Notes under the pieces: model-generated | Database searches by the model: none | What the model saw: the letters and a program-made list of their open reading frames with translations, nothing else | What the model was told of the DNA's origin: nothing | Program-made: the position numbers and the translations under genes | In this document: positions 23,529-35,739 of the stretch, one piece after another | Layout: each line of letters opens with the position of its first letter | Numbering within the stretch: the first letter of the stretch is position 1 | Source: Ursus arctos | Taxonomy: Eukaryota; Chordata; Mammalia; Carnivora; Ursidae | Assembly: GCF_023065955.2 (NCBI RefSeq) | Contig: NC_079873.1 | Location: 99,548,128-99,612,127, forward strand | DNA length: 64,000 nt | Direction of reading: 5' to 3'

Positions 23529-25557
23529 ATATTTTATAGATGTAATAGTATACAAGTTAAAACCCTAGTTTATTTTAAATTCCAGATTTCATTTTAAATT
23601 GGCAAACTATTTCTCAAAATATGGATATGCAAAATTCCAAGAATATCCGACATAGTATTGCAGAAAAGAATAAATCTGGAAGATTTATATGATCAAATAT
23701 CAAGATTTACTATGAAGAAAGTAATTAAGATAGTTTGGTGTTGGTACAAAGAGAGCAAATAAATTATGGACTAGAGAGTCCAAATACTGATGGCTACACA
23801 TGATTTTCATCAAAGATTCCACTGCAATTCATTAGGGAAAAAAAGAAATAAAAATGCATTTAGTAAATTGGATATCTATATGGAAGAAAATCTTGATCCT
23901 GTTAATTAGAGAATGATCATATATCTAAATATAAGAGCTGAAAGAATAAAGCTTCTAGAGGAAAAAAGAAGAATATCTTAATGAGCTTGGGATAAGAAAA
24001 AAATTACCTTCATTCAAGGGGGAGCTAAGATGGCAGCATAGTAGGAAGACCTTAGGTTTGCCGCATCCCTCAAACACAGCTAGATAACTATCAAATCATT
24101 CTGAATGCCCAAGAAATCAACCTGATAACTGATAGAACAAACTGCACAACTAGAGGGAGAGAGGAGGCCACATCAAGGAAAGTAGGAAGTGTGGAGATGT
24201 GGTTTAGGGGAAAAATGGATTGCAGGTGCTGCAGAAGGGAGGGACCCCTGGTCACAGAGAAAGGCAAAAGAGAGTGGAGTGCACAGGGATCCACAAAAGG
24301 AGAGCACTTTCCCAAAGTCATTGGCTGGGAAAATGAGAGGGGCTGACTTTCATGGGTTTTTGCAACCAGCATCATTCAAAGACTGGAGTTTTAGAGATTC
24401 CTGGGCTTGGCTGGGATAGAGACCTGAGGATGCTGCCCTACTTCTGGAGAGGAGGCAGACCAGCAACCCCTGGGGGAGCACCTGCGATTGAGGGTCACCT
24501 AAGATGCACTGGAAAAGATTGTTCATACTTTTTGGAATACATCTGTGAGAGGTAGCTTGCTTCTCTGGGTACAAAAGAATTGGCAGGCACTATTTCCCTC
24601 CCCAGCCCCTCAGGATATGCTCAGAGACACCTGCTGAGGGCAGCTAACCCAGACACTGGTTGTTTGGTCTGCTTTGTTAAAAATCCCACCTCCTGTGCTC
24701 TGGCTTTACTGCCTTTCTGGGTGAAACCTGAGTCAGTCACAGTGCTGTGAGACCCTTTCCCTGAGGACCAGTGCAGGTCCCTGCCACACCAGGTCCCTGA
24801 AGTTTAGAATTTTAAAAGTCAGCAGGCTTAGCAGGGGTAGAGCCCAAGGTACACTGCACTGCTCCAGGCAGGCCAGAGACCCAGAACAGATAGTCAAAAC
24901 AGTGATCTGAAAAATACCTGTGATGCATGAGGGGAAATGATTCACTCCTCTGAAAGATCTTCTCTGAGAGCAGCAAGCACAACCTCCCCTCCTCGGTGAC
25001 AAAGTTGCTGGCTGGTGCCATTTACTACCCCCATCCCTCAGCATAAACCAACTTCAGTAAGCAGCACAGCACCAACACTGGATGCCTAACCTTTCACCAA
25101 TCCCACCCTCCCTGAGCTCTGGTGGTACTACTCTTGTTGGGTAAGGGTGCCTAAGGACCAGTGCAGCAGGCTCCTTCCCCAGAAGACCAGCACAAAAACC
25201 CCACATACATCATCTCTACTGACCATAGAGTTCTGCAAAGCTTCAGTTCAAGCAGAAATAGCTTCAAGTCTCTTTTAACAAACAGAACAGAACACACCTA
25301 GTTAAAACTCACCACACTCTGGCCAGGTTCCAAACACTCCTCTATGCGTGCAAGAAGAGCCTATGCAGATGACTGACCTGAAAGACAGAGCAGTCAAAAC
25401 AAAGCAGCAGAGTACATGCAGCACATACCAGAGACACTTCCTGATGTGCCAGGCCCTAGACTTTATATGGCCTCTTCTTCATAAAGCCATTATTCTAAGG
25501 AGCAGGAAATATAACAGGCTTTTGAAACATACAGAAGAGGACAGAGACCTAAACAAA

Positions 25558-26440
25558 ATGCCAAGATAGAGGAATTCATCCCAAAAGAAATAACAAGAAA
25601 AGGTCATGGTGAGGAATCTAATTGAAACAAATGTAAGTTACACACTTGATCCAGAATTTAAAGCAACAATCATAAGAATGCTAGCTAGCCTTGAGAAAAG
25701 CATGGAAGACATCAGGGAGACCATTACTGTAGAGATAAAAGAGCTAAAAACCAATAATTCCAAAATGAAATATGTAATAACCAAGAATCAAAAATGACTG
25801 GATGTAATGACCCAAGGATGTAAGAAGCAGAGAAACAAATAAATCATATAGAAGATAGAATTATGGAAAATAATGAAGCTGAAGACAAGAGAGAAAGAAA
25901 ATTATGGATCACAAAAGTAGACTTAGGGAACTCAGGGACTCCATCAAACATAAAAACATTTGTATCATAGGAGCCCCAAAAGAAAGAGAGGGAAAAGGAG
26001 GCAAAAGGTTGATCGGAGCAAATTATAGCTGAAAACTTCCCTAATCTGGGGAAGGAACCAGACATCCAAATCTAGGAAGCACAGAGAACTCCCATCAAAA
26101 TCAACAAAAGCAGGTCAACACCAAGACATGTTGAATTAATTTTGCAATACAGTGATAAAGAAAAAAATACTAAAAACAGCAAGACAAAAGTCCCTAACTT
26201 ACAAGGAAAGACCAGTAAGGTTAACAGCAGATCTGTCCACACAAACTTGGCAGGCCAGAAGGGAATGGGATGATATATTCAACATGCTGAATGGGAAAAA
26301 ATATGCAACCAAGAACACTTTATGCAGCAAGACTATCATTCAGAATAGAAGGAGAGATAAAGAGTTTCCCAGGCAACCAAAAACTAAAGGAGTCCATGAC
26401 CACTAAACCAGCCCTAGAAAAAATATTAAAGGGGCTCTTT
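25558..26440 (+). pseudogene. L1 copy 4 ORF1 remnant
   Basis: An ORF1p relic. From 25606 it encodes YTLDPEFKATIIRMLASLEK and a coiled coil. A diverged core follows (IIAENFPNLG-like near 26022, in another frame), and the C-terminal domain LTADLSTQTWQARREW lies near 26220. Several frameshifts and stops separate the blocks. The likely original start is ATGCCAAGA at 25558, now followed by a stop. Confidence 0.7.
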
Positions 26441-29400
26441 GAGTGAGAAGGAAAGACCAAAAGCTAAAAAGACTAGAAAGGTACAGAGAAAAATCTCCAG
26501 AAACAATTACAGAACAAGTAACAAAATGAAACTAAATACATATTTACCAATAATCACTCTGAATGTAAATGGACTTAATGCTCTAATCAAAAGACATAGA
26601 GTATCAGAATGGATAAAAAAATAAGACCCATATATATGCTGTCTATAAGAGACTCATTTTAGACCTAAAGACACCTACAGATAGAAAGTGAGGGGATGGA
26701 GAACCATTTTTCATGCAAATAGATGTCAAAAGAAAGCTGGAGTAGCTATACTTAAACCAAAGACTGTAACAAGAGATGAAGAAAGGCAATATATCATCAT
26801 AAAGGGAACTACCCAACAGAAGATCTAACAATTATAAATATTTATACCCCCAGCATGGGAGCTCCCAAATATAGAAAACAATAAGAAACATAAAGAAACT
26901 CATTGATACAATAATAGTAGGGCATTTTACAATCCACTTACATCAATGGCCAGAACACCTAAGCAGAAAATCAATAAGGAAACAATGGCTTTGAATGACA
27001 CACTGGACCAGATGGACTTAACAGATATAATCAGAACATTTCATCCTAAGGCAACAGAATACACATTCTCAGAACATTTCATCCTAAGGCAATAGAATGC
27101 ACATTCCTTTAGAGTGTACATGGGACATTCTCCAGAATAGATCATATACTAAATTATAAATCAAGCCTTAACCAGTACAAAAAGATTGAGATCATATCGT
27201 GCAAATTTTCTGATCCCAATGCTATGAAACTTGAAGTCACCCACAAGGAAAAATTTAGAAAGAGCACAAATACATGGAGATTAAAGAACATATTACTAAA
27301 GAATGAATGGGTCAACCAGGAAATTATAGAAGAAATTAAAAAATAAATGGAAACAAATGAATATGGAAACATGACAGTCCAAAACTTTTGGGATGCAACA
27401 AAAGTGGCACTAAGAAGGAAGTATATAGTAATTAATACAGGCCTACCTCAAGAAGCAAGAAAAAATCTCAAATATACAACCTAACCTCACCTAACGGAAT
27501 TAAAAAAAAGAAAAACAAACAGTCTAAGACCAGCAGAGGAAGGGAAATAATAAAGATTAGAGCAGAAATAAACAGTATAGAAACAACAGCGGCAGCAACA
27601 AAACAGTAGAAAAGATAAATGAAACTAGGAGCTGGTTCTTCCAAAAAAAACGATAAAATTTATAAATACTTAGACATAACAAAAAGAAAAGAGAAAGGAC
27701 ACCAATAAATAAATGAGAGTAGAGAAATAACTACTAATGCCACAGAAATACAATTGTAAGAGAATATTATGAAAAATTATACACCAACTAATCAGACAAT
27801 GTGGAAGAAATGAATAAATTCCTAGAAGCATATGAACACCAAAACTGAAACAGGAAGAAATGGAAAACTTGAGCAGACACATAACCAACAAAGAAATTGA
27901 ATCTGTAATCAAATATTTCCCAACCAACAAAAGTCCGGGGCCAGATGGCTTCACAGGGGAATTCTACCAAACATTTAAAGAAGAGTTAATAGCTATTCTT
28001 CTCAAACTATTCAAAAAAATAGAAGTGGAAGGAAAACTTCCAAACTCATCCTATGAGGCCAGCATTACCCTAATTCCAAAACCAGACAAAGATTCCACTA
28101 AAAAAGGAGAACTACAGACCAATATCCCTGATGAAAATGGGTGCAAAAGTTCTCGACAAAATACTAGCATATCAAACCCAACAATATATTGAAAGAATCA
28201 TTCACCACGATCAAGGGGGATTTATTCCTGGGCTGCAAGTGTGGTTCAATATTTGCAAATACATCAACATGATACACAACATTAATAAAAGAAAGGATAA
28301 GAACCATATGATCCTCTCAATAGATGCAGAAAAACAGTTGGACAAACTACTGCATCCACTCATGATAAAAACCCTGCACAAATTAGGAACAGAGGGAATA
28401 TACCTCAACATCTAAAGACTATATACAAAAGACCTACAGCTAATATCATCCTCAATGGGGAAAAATTGAAGGCTTTTCCCCTAAGGTCAGGAACAAGACA
28501 GGGATGTCCATTCTCACAACTGTTATTTAACATAGTACTGGAAGTCCTAACTACAGCAATCAGACAACAAAAAGAAATAAAAGGCATCCAAATAGGCAAA
28601 GAAGAAGTAAAACTTTCACTATTTGTATGTAACATGATACTCCATACAGAAAACCCAAGACTCCACCAAAAAATTGCTAGAATTGATACATGAATTCAGT
28701 AAAGTCACAGGATACAAATCAATGTACAGAAATCTGTTACATTTCTATACACCAATAATGAAGCAGAAGAAAGAGAAATCAAGGAATTGATCCCATTTAC
28801 AATTGCACCAAAACCTATAAGATACCTAGGAGTAAACCTAACCAAGGTGGTAAGAGATCTGTACTCTGAAAACTATAGAACCCTGATGAAAGAAATTGAA
28901 GAAGACACAAAGAAATGGAAGAACCTTCCATGTTCATGGATTGGAAGAACAAATATTGTAAAAATGTCTATACTACCCAAAACAATGTACACATTTAACG
29001 CAAACCCTATCAAAATACCATCAGCATATTTCACAGAACAAGAACAAGCAATCCTATAATTTGTATGGAACAACAAGAGACCCTGAATAGCCAAAGCAAT
29101 CTTGAAAAAGAAAACCAAAGCTGGAGGCATTGCAATTCTGGACTTTAAGTTATATTACAAAGCTGTCGTGATCAAGACAGTATGGTACTGGCACAAAAAT
29201 AGACACATAGATCAATGGAACAGAATAGAGAACCCAGAAATGAACCCTCAAATCTATGGTCAACTAATCTTTGACAAAGCAGGAATGAATATCCAATGGA
29301 AAAAAGATAGTTTCTTCAACAAAAGGTGTTGGGGAAACTGGACAGCAACATGCAAGAGAATGAAACCATTCCCTTACACCATACAAAAAAAAAAAAAAAA

Positions 29401-30181
29401 ACTCAAAATGAATGAAAAACTAAATATGAGAGAGGACCCCATCAAAATCCTAGAGGAGAACACAGACTGCAACTTCTTTGACATCAGCTGTAGCAACTTC
29501 TTACTAAATATGTCTCCTGAGGCAAGGGAAACAAAAACAAAAATGAACTATTGGGACTTCATCAAGATAAGAAGTTTCTGCACAGTGAAGGCAACAATCA
29601 ACAAAACCAAAAGGCGCCTTCAGAATGGGTGATGTTTGCAAATAACATATCTGATAAAGGATTAGTATCCAAAATCTATAAAGAACTTATCAAACTCAAC
29701 ACCCAAAAATCAAAGTACCCAATCAAGAAATGGGCAGAAGACATGAATAGACATTTTTCCAAAGGAGACATCCAGATGGCTATCAGACACATGAAAAGAT
29801 GTTCAACATCACTCACCATCAGGGAAATACAAATGAAAACCACAATGAGATACCACCTCACACCTGTCAGAATGGCTAAAATTAACAACACAGGAAACAA
29901 CAGGTGTTGGCAAGGATGAAGAGAAAGGGGAAACTTCACACACTGCTGATGGGAATGCAAACTGGTACAGCCACTCTGGAAAACAGTATAGAGGTTCCTC
30001 AAAAAGTTAAAAATAGAATGCCCCTACAATCCAGCAATTGCACTGCTCAGTATTTACCCAAAGGATACAAAAATTCTGATTTAAAGGGATACATGCACCT
30101 CAATGTTTATAGCAGCATTATCAACAATAGCCAAATTATGGAAAGAGCCCAAATGTCCATTGACTGATGAATGAATAAAGA

Positions 30182-30312
30182 AAGTCCAGAATTGCGATGC
30201 CTCGAGCTTTGGTTTTCTTTTTCAGGATTGCTTTGGGTTTTCAGGGTCTTTTGTTGTTCCATACAAATTTTAAGATTGCTTGTTCTAGTTCTGTGAAATA
30301 TGCTGGTGGCAT
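30182..30312 (-). mobile_element. Inverted ORF2 segment inside L1 copy 4
   Basis: Read in reverse, it reproduces the ORF2 piece seen forward at about 29010-29145. The minus-strand peptides [19 protein letters not shown] (29.1 kb) and, on the plus strand here, VFFFRIALGFQGLLLFHTN match almost exactly. It replaces the usual GATGTGGTATATATAC site of ORF2. Confidence 0.85.
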
Positions 30313-30323
30313 CTATCTTTCAA

Positions 30324-30326
30324 TTG

Positions 30327-30371
<45 letters not shown>

Positions 30372-30373
30372 TA
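30324..30373. repeat. TATC microsatellite
   Basis: About ten perfect ATCT/TATC units, flanked by imperfect units on both sides. Confidence 0.95.
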
Positions 30374-30788
30374 TCAACCTATCTAATGGAATATTATTCA
30401 GTCATAAAAAGGAATAAAATTTTACCATTTGCAATGACCGGGTTGGAGCTTCACTTACGCTAAGTGAAATAAGTCAGCCAGAGAAAGACAAATACCATAT
30501 GATTCCACTCATACATGGAACTTAAGAAACAAACAAATGAATGTGGGAGAAAAGCAGAGAGGGAAACCATAAAACAGAGTCTTAACCATAGGGGACAAAC
30601 TGAGGGTTACTAGAGGGGAGGTGGACAGGGTATGGGTTAAATGGGTGATGGGTATTAAGTAGTGCACTCGTTGTGATGAGCGCTGGGTGTCATATGTAAG
30701 TGATGAATCACTAAATCCTATACCTGAAATTAATATTACACTGTATATTAACTAACTGGAATTTAAATAAAAACTTGAAAAAAATTCT

Positions 30789-32040
30789 TTGTCAACACAC
30801 CAAAATCACTTTTAATTATAAAACTTTAAAATTGCTAAATTGACTTAATAGATGTTAGTTCTGTTTATCATAAGACACTATCAAGAAAATAAAGAAGGAA
30901 TAAGCTATGAAGAGATTTTTCAGACTACATGTATTTGACAAAGTTCTTATACCTAGAAAAGATGAAGTTCATAAGTAAATAAGAGAAAGGGAAACCCAAT
31001 TTTTAACATGGGTAAAGAATTGAAGAGACTCTTGACATTAGAGGAAATCAAAATGAACCATAAGCATATAGGAAGGTGATAAATATCTTTACTGCTCAGG
31101 GTAATGCAAATAAAACCACAAGTACATACCACTGCACACATACCAGAATGGAAAGAAAAGGACAATACCAACACTTGGCAAGGATTTGAAACAACTAGAA
31201 CTCTGTTGCATTGCTGATAGAATTGTGAAATAGTACAACTTTTTAAGAATGTTAGTACCTGGGGTGCCTGGGTAGCGCAGTTGTTAAGCGTCTGCCTTCG
31301 GCTCAGGGCGTGATCCCGGCGTTCCGGGTTCGAGTCCCACATCGGGCTCCTTGGCTAGGAGCCTGCTTCTTCTTCTTCCTCTCCCTCTCCCCTGCTGTGT
31401 TCCCTCTCTCACTGGCTGTCTGTCACATAAATAAATAAAATATTAAAAAAAAAGAATGTTAGTACCTAATCTAGTTAATCATAAACTTAATTTACAATGC
31501 AGCAATTTAATTCCTGAGTGTATATCCAATGTAAATAAGAACTGACATTCACTATAAAATATGTACAAAGATATTCATAGCAACTTTATATAAAATATTC
31601 AATAACTGGAAAAAATATCCATTAACAATAGAATGGGTAAATGTAATGTAGTATATTACTATAATAAAATATTACCATAGCAGTTTTAAAAACCTAGTGA
31701 TACTTGCAACAGTATGGATAGATCTCACAGATACAATGTTGAATGAAAAGAGTTAGAGCCATACATTCCATATGATTCTATCTACACGAAGTTTACAAAC
31801 AGGCAAAACTAAATTGTGGTGATAGAATAGTGAGAGAAAGGAACATTCTGGGAAGAGGGTTGATATATGTGTAGGTATATGTGTACATATATCCATATAA
31901 ATGCATTTATATACATACATAAATGATCTGGGTTATACATATATAATACATCTGTGTGTGTATGTGTGTAAAATATAAGTATGCTGTTAGTTTGGAGCAC
32001 TTCACTATATATAATTTATACCCTAAAGATAAGTAAAAAG
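30789..32040 (+). mobile_element. Old L1 ORF2 relic, second segment
   Basis: It continues the relic that stops at 24016: AAATTGCTAAATTGACTTAA, CATAAGACACTATCAAGAAAAT, AACCCAATTTTTAACATGGG, then the ORF2 end and 3' UTR (ATTCATAGCAACTTTATATA; TATGGATAGATCTCACAGATAC). It is split by the SINE at 31261. Confidence 0.7.
31261..31451 (+). mobile_element. SINEC with perfect 16-bp target duplication
   Basis: Full-length young-type SINE (GGGTGCCTGGGTAGCGCAGT head). AAGAATGTTAGTACCT repeats exactly at 31245-31260 and 31452-31467. Confidence 0.96.
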
Positions 32041-32044
32041 ATAT

Positions 32045-32925
32045 GATTATTATGAACAATTTTATACATTTTTCAACTTAGATGAAATGAACAGACTTCT
32101 TGGAAACTGTAATCAAGGAAAATTGACACAAGAAGAACTAGAAAATCAACCATATTAGATCCTTTAAATAAATTAAATTTGTTATTATAAATCTTACTAC
32201 AAATATACTCTGTGCCTGAGAGCTGTGCTGACGAATTCTTCTAAGTATTTAAGTCAGAAAATAAAGAACAAATTTATACAATTTTCCCCACAGAATAGAA
32301 AAAGAAGGAACCATTCCCTTACTTTTTATGAGGCCAAAAGAGCTTGATACCCAAACTGGAAAAAAAATAATAGAAATATTACTGATATGTCTCTCAATAA
32401 TACAAATTTAAAATACTAAAGAAAATTGTAATAAATCCAACCCAATAATATATGGAAAGAATATGCAAAAGGATCAAGAGAGGATTATTTCAAGAAAGCA
32501 AAATTGGTTCAATATTTAAAAAAATAAATAATTTTATGTAATGCACCATACTATAAGAGGATAAAGGACAGAATTACATGATCACTTCAAAATAGATGAA
32601 GACAATAGCATTTGATAAATACAAGACCTCAAAGATGTAACACTGAGTGAAAGAAGGCAGACTTAAAAGAACAAATTCAAAAACAGACAAAACTGGTCTA
32701 TGGTGTTAGAATCATGACAGTCTCCTTTTGGGAACAAGGAGGAGGTAATGACTGAAAGGAGGTATGAGGGAAGTATTGATGGACCAGTATTGTTCTGGTT
32801 GCTGATCTGGTTGTTGTTGGTTACAAGGGTGCATTGAATTTTTGAGAATTCTATCAGTTGTGCACTTGTGATTTGTGAACTTTCCTGTGTTATATTTCAA
32901 TAAAAACATTTTTAAGTTATATTGC
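32045..32925 (+). mobile_element. Old L1 relic with internal deletions
   Basis: Degenerate ORF2 words: GATGAAATGAACAGACTTCTTGG, CTTTTTATGAGGCCAAAAGA, GCTTGATACCCAAACTGG, GGTTCAATATTTAAAAAAAT-like and GACAATAGCATTTGATAAA. A jump to a 3' UTR-like end (TATATTTCAATAAAAAC) follows. Confidence 0.6.
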
Positions 32926-33097
32926 TACAGGAAAATATAAATTTGTGAGATAATTCTTTAAAAAGCAAGATAAAATAATTACCTCATATTGAAAATAATT
33001 TTTATACTGTTGTATATCCCAGCTATAGACCCTGAAACAGGAAGATAAAAGGTCAATGCATACCCATTTGTCAATCTTGAAATACTGCTTATAGGAA

Positions 33098-33230
33098 TGT
33101 ACTCTCAGGGTTGTGGGATTGAGGCCTGTGTTGGGCTCTCTGCTCAGCACAGAGTCTGCTTTTTCCTCCTCCCCACTCTCTCTCTCTCTCTCAAATAAAT
33201 ACATAAATAAAATCTTTAAAAGAAAAGATG
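33098..33230 (+). mobile_element. 5'-truncated SINEC
   Basis: It lacks the tRNA head. The body starts at CTCAGGGTTGTGGGATTGAGG, with GCACAGAGTCTGC, a (TC)n run and CAAATAAATACATAAATAAAATC. Confidence 0.85.
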
Positions 33231-33421
33231 AAAAAAAATAAAATATCCTTCTCAGTTCACCTGTTTTTCCATTTGCAAGGAGCCTATTGTGTTTCTGGGA
33301 ATAAACATTTTAAAATTAGTATCATGGGTTAATAGAAATAAATATATAAAATGTTACAGATCTCCTCAAATGTAAAGTTGGCTTTTAAATGAAGCATTCT
33401 GTCTGAAGAAATTCAAATCAA

Positions 33422-33616
33422 GGGGCACCTGGGTGGCTCAGTCAGTTGAGCATCAGACTCTTGGTTTTGGCTCAGGTATCAAGCCCTGTCTGTGTTGAGC
33501 TTCTGGTCAGCATGGAGTCTGCTTGAGATTCTCTCTCTCCCCCTCCCTCTGCCCCTTCAACTCATGCTGTCTGTCTGTCTCTCTCTCTCTCAAATAAATA
33601 AGTAAATCTTAAAAAA
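33422..33616 (+). mobile_element. SINEC, older subfamily, with 14-bp duplication
   Basis: Head GGGGCACCTGGGTGGCTCAG and tail CAAATAAATAAGTAAATC. GAAATTCAAATCAA (33408-33421) matches GAATTTCAAATCAA (33617-33630) with one change. Confidence 0.92.
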
Positions 33617-33630
33617 GAATTTCAAATCAA

Positions 33631-34130
33631 AACAAAACACAGCAATTTTTTTTATCCTCTTAAGTGTAAGTGTATGGCAGACCATTTTATAAATCAATCC
33701 TGATACACACATATAGAGAAAAAAATTAGATGCTAAGATTTTACATTATTGAGTAAAAATGAATACTCACAAAATGAAATAATATTTGTCAAATCAAATA
33801 ACATTTATCAGTGAAGTCAAATATACAGTGTGATGAGCCCTATTACATTTTTTTATATTTTAGGAGAATTAGATTTATTATTTAAATTTTGAGTTTTCTT
33901 ACATTTTCTGTTAAAATTAATTGAGCACATAGTGTGTTCCATGTAATTTTCTAGGTTCTGAGGGTGCACAGGCAAATTTAGCTGAGATAAATTCCTCAGA
34001 CTATCACACAAGCAAGTAGGTATAAGAACATCACAGCCAAAGCCTAAGTTTAAAATGTCATTAAGCATTTAAATCATACCTGGCTTTCTTCCATGTAATT
34101 TGTAATTTGCTTGGATTAACAAACAATAAG
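33631..34130. other. Unassigned AT-rich intergenic DNA
   Basis: No gene was recognised. A weak MIR/L2-like phrase (TGAGCACATAGTGTGTTCCATG) occurs near 33922. Confidence 0.5.
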
Positions 34131-34203
34131 CACACCTCTGAAACTAATAATACACTATATGTAAATTAATTGAATTTTAATTTTAAAAAAATTGAAAAAA
34201 AAG
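34131..34203 (+). mobile_element. 73-bp L1 tail insertion
   Basis: Only the last bases of an older L1 3' UTR are present (CTGAAACTAATAATACACTA, then the A-rich tail). AACAATAAG flanks it at 34122-34130 and 34204-34212. Confidence 0.85.
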
Positions 34204-34261
34204 AACAATAAGTAAAATTAGCTCTGAAAGATACCAGATAATTGGAAGCTCAACGCTAAGC

Positions 34262-34415
34262 CAGTTTTTCCCAAATTTAGAAGGGCATCCAAATCTCTGA
34301 TGACCGTTGTTTAAATTAGTATTTCTGAGCCCATCCTAGATACATCCTAGATTACTTCCTAGATAATTTTAGGGTGGCTATTTTCTAGGGCCATACTTGA
34401 AGAAATACTGACCTC
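34262..34415 (+). mobile_element. Possible MER5-type hAT fragment
   Basis: Weak similarity to MER5 words: CCCAAATTTAGAAGGGCATCC, ATTAGTATTTCTGAGCCCATCC and ACTTGAAGAAATACTG. Strongly decayed; the call is tentative. Confidence 0.35.
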
Positions 34416-35485
34416 CACAAAAGAACTAGTGTCCAAAGACCAGCCAAATTTAGGCTTCGTTTTCTCCTTCATCCATTTTCAGTTCTAATTTGTAGGAAAT
34501 ATGAGTGATTCAAAATTTATTGTGGTTTTTATTTCCATTTACACTTGAAAACACAAAGGGAATGTAAGTTTCTCATTTGATAGGATCACAGGCAATATCT
34601 TCAAGATAGTCACAAAAAATAAACCAGTGAGAAATAAAATGTAGTTTGTATATTTACCTGTGGCATGTTTTTTTTTTTAATGATACTTTAAAAAAAATCA
34701 TCCTCATTCACCCTCTTAAGTGAAACTAAAGACACATACAGGGAAGGAATGTCTGGGAAAAAAGCCATGACTAGCAATGACCTGTTGGAAAATGATAAAC
34801 ATTTTTAATTACTACCATGCTTTAGCAAGTTTTCCATATCTCCAAATCCATGGGAACATGACCAGTATTTTGTTTTAAAAATATACTTCCATAAGTTATT
34901 TTAATAATTTTATACTTAGATATGATCATAGTATTTGCTTTCTAAATGATTCTTCTTTTTGAAACTATTATTTTCTGACTATAGTCCTCATTTTTTGAAT
35001 TTTGAGGTTATTGAGAAGAGAGCTAGTTTAACTGAGTAAACTGCAATATCATTTTTTGTTGCTTTGTTGAGAACATAAACATTTTCTATATGGAATCAAC
35101 TCTTATACTTTTAGTAGCTTATAAAATATGTTCACTGTGTACAGGCTAAATAAAGATCAATGTAAAGACCAATAAAAATGTTTTACATAATCATCCCAAG
35201 TTTAAATACACTTACATAAACATTCCTATTTTATACTAACTTCTGGCTTCCATTCACAAATACGCTTTATAATTTTGAGAGCCCTATATCTCATTTAAAA
35301 ATTCAACATATTTTTCAGAAAATATGATTCCAGGAAGATGTTGAAAGTACAACTGACATATAACAATGAATATACCTCTATCCGATAGCTAATACAGAAT
35401 AAACGTAGTAGATAGGAGTTACACAATGGGGCCTATTTAATGCTCACTTGTGGGATATTGCCAAAAAATGGAATGGTTTTTCATT
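34416..35485. other. Unassigned AT-rich intergenic DNA
   Basis: No open frame, RNA gene or confident repeat was recognised. Confidence 0.5.
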
Positions 35486-35502
35486 AGAATTAATATGGCA
35501 CA

Positions 35503-35722
35503 ACCTCGACTGAAATAGTGAAGATAACCACTACAGAGTAGATGGAGTTAAATTTCCCAATAGAGTCTTTGCATATGCCAATACTTTCTTTAAGCTATGT
35601 TGAGAAAAATAACGTATATATTGTTATAGACTATATTAAGTTAAATTAAATTTTGTTTTAAACCACCTTTGTTATAAACTATAACAAAATAAATATTTCT
35701 TCGTGTTCCATCAGAAAAAAAA
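35503..35722 (+). pseudogene. Truncated processed retrocopy (mRNA 3' end, source unknown)
   Basis: A 220-bp insertion bounded by a perfect 17-bp duplication, AGAATTAATATGGCACA, at 35486-35502 and 35723-35739. It ends in an A8 tract that starts 21 bases after a canonical AATAAA (35688-35693). It contains no L1 or SINE sequence and no long open frame, so it looks like the last part of an mRNA 3' UTR copied by L1 machinery. The target junction (ATT/AGAA) fits the L1 endonuclease preference. The parent gene was not recognised. Confidence 0.8.
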
Positions 35723-35739
35723 AGAATTAATATGGCACA

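Larger units (their letters stand above)
21100..24016 (+). mobile_element. Old L1 ORF2 relic, first segment (interrupted)
   Basis: Diverged L1 ORF2 sequence, for example ATTTTTTTCAGAAATGCAAGG, TTTGACAAAATTCAACACTC, GAAGTGTATTTCTAGATAG-like and TTTGGTGTTGGTACAAAGAG. It is interrupted by reversed L1 tails at 21545 and 22700 and stops where L1 copy 4 begins. The same element resumes at 30789. Confidence 0.65.
26526..30520 (+). pseudogene. L1 copy 4 ORF2 remnant
   Basis: It starts MKLNTYLPIITLNVNGLNAL at 26526. Reverse transcriptase sequence is clear at 27860-28640 ([40 protein letters not shown]). The active-site motif reads FVCN instead of FADD near 28621, so the catalytic aspartates are lost. 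The C-terminal part runs through 29102-29632. Frameshifts and stops are frequent throughout. The final ORF2 section is interrupted by an inverted insert at 30182-30312. Confidence 0.82.
24017..30788 (+). mobile_element. LINE-1 copy 4 (older type B), near full length
   Basis: It starts with the L1 5' end GGGGGAGCTAAGATGGCAGC and has a long 5' UTR (about 1.5 kb), ORF1, ORF2 and a 3' UTR ending in AATAAAAACTTGAAAAAAA. Its 3' UTR and ORF1 differ from those of copies 1-3, so it belongs to another, older subfamily. An inverted piece of ORF2 and a TATC microsatellite are embedded near the end (30182-30375). No clean duplication was found; both flanks start with similar A-rich words. Confidence 0.87.

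Noticed and set aside
31261..31335. Possible tRNA gene in SINE heads
   Set aside because: The tRNA-like part is the decayed promoter head of SINEC, followed by the SINE body and A-tail in every case.
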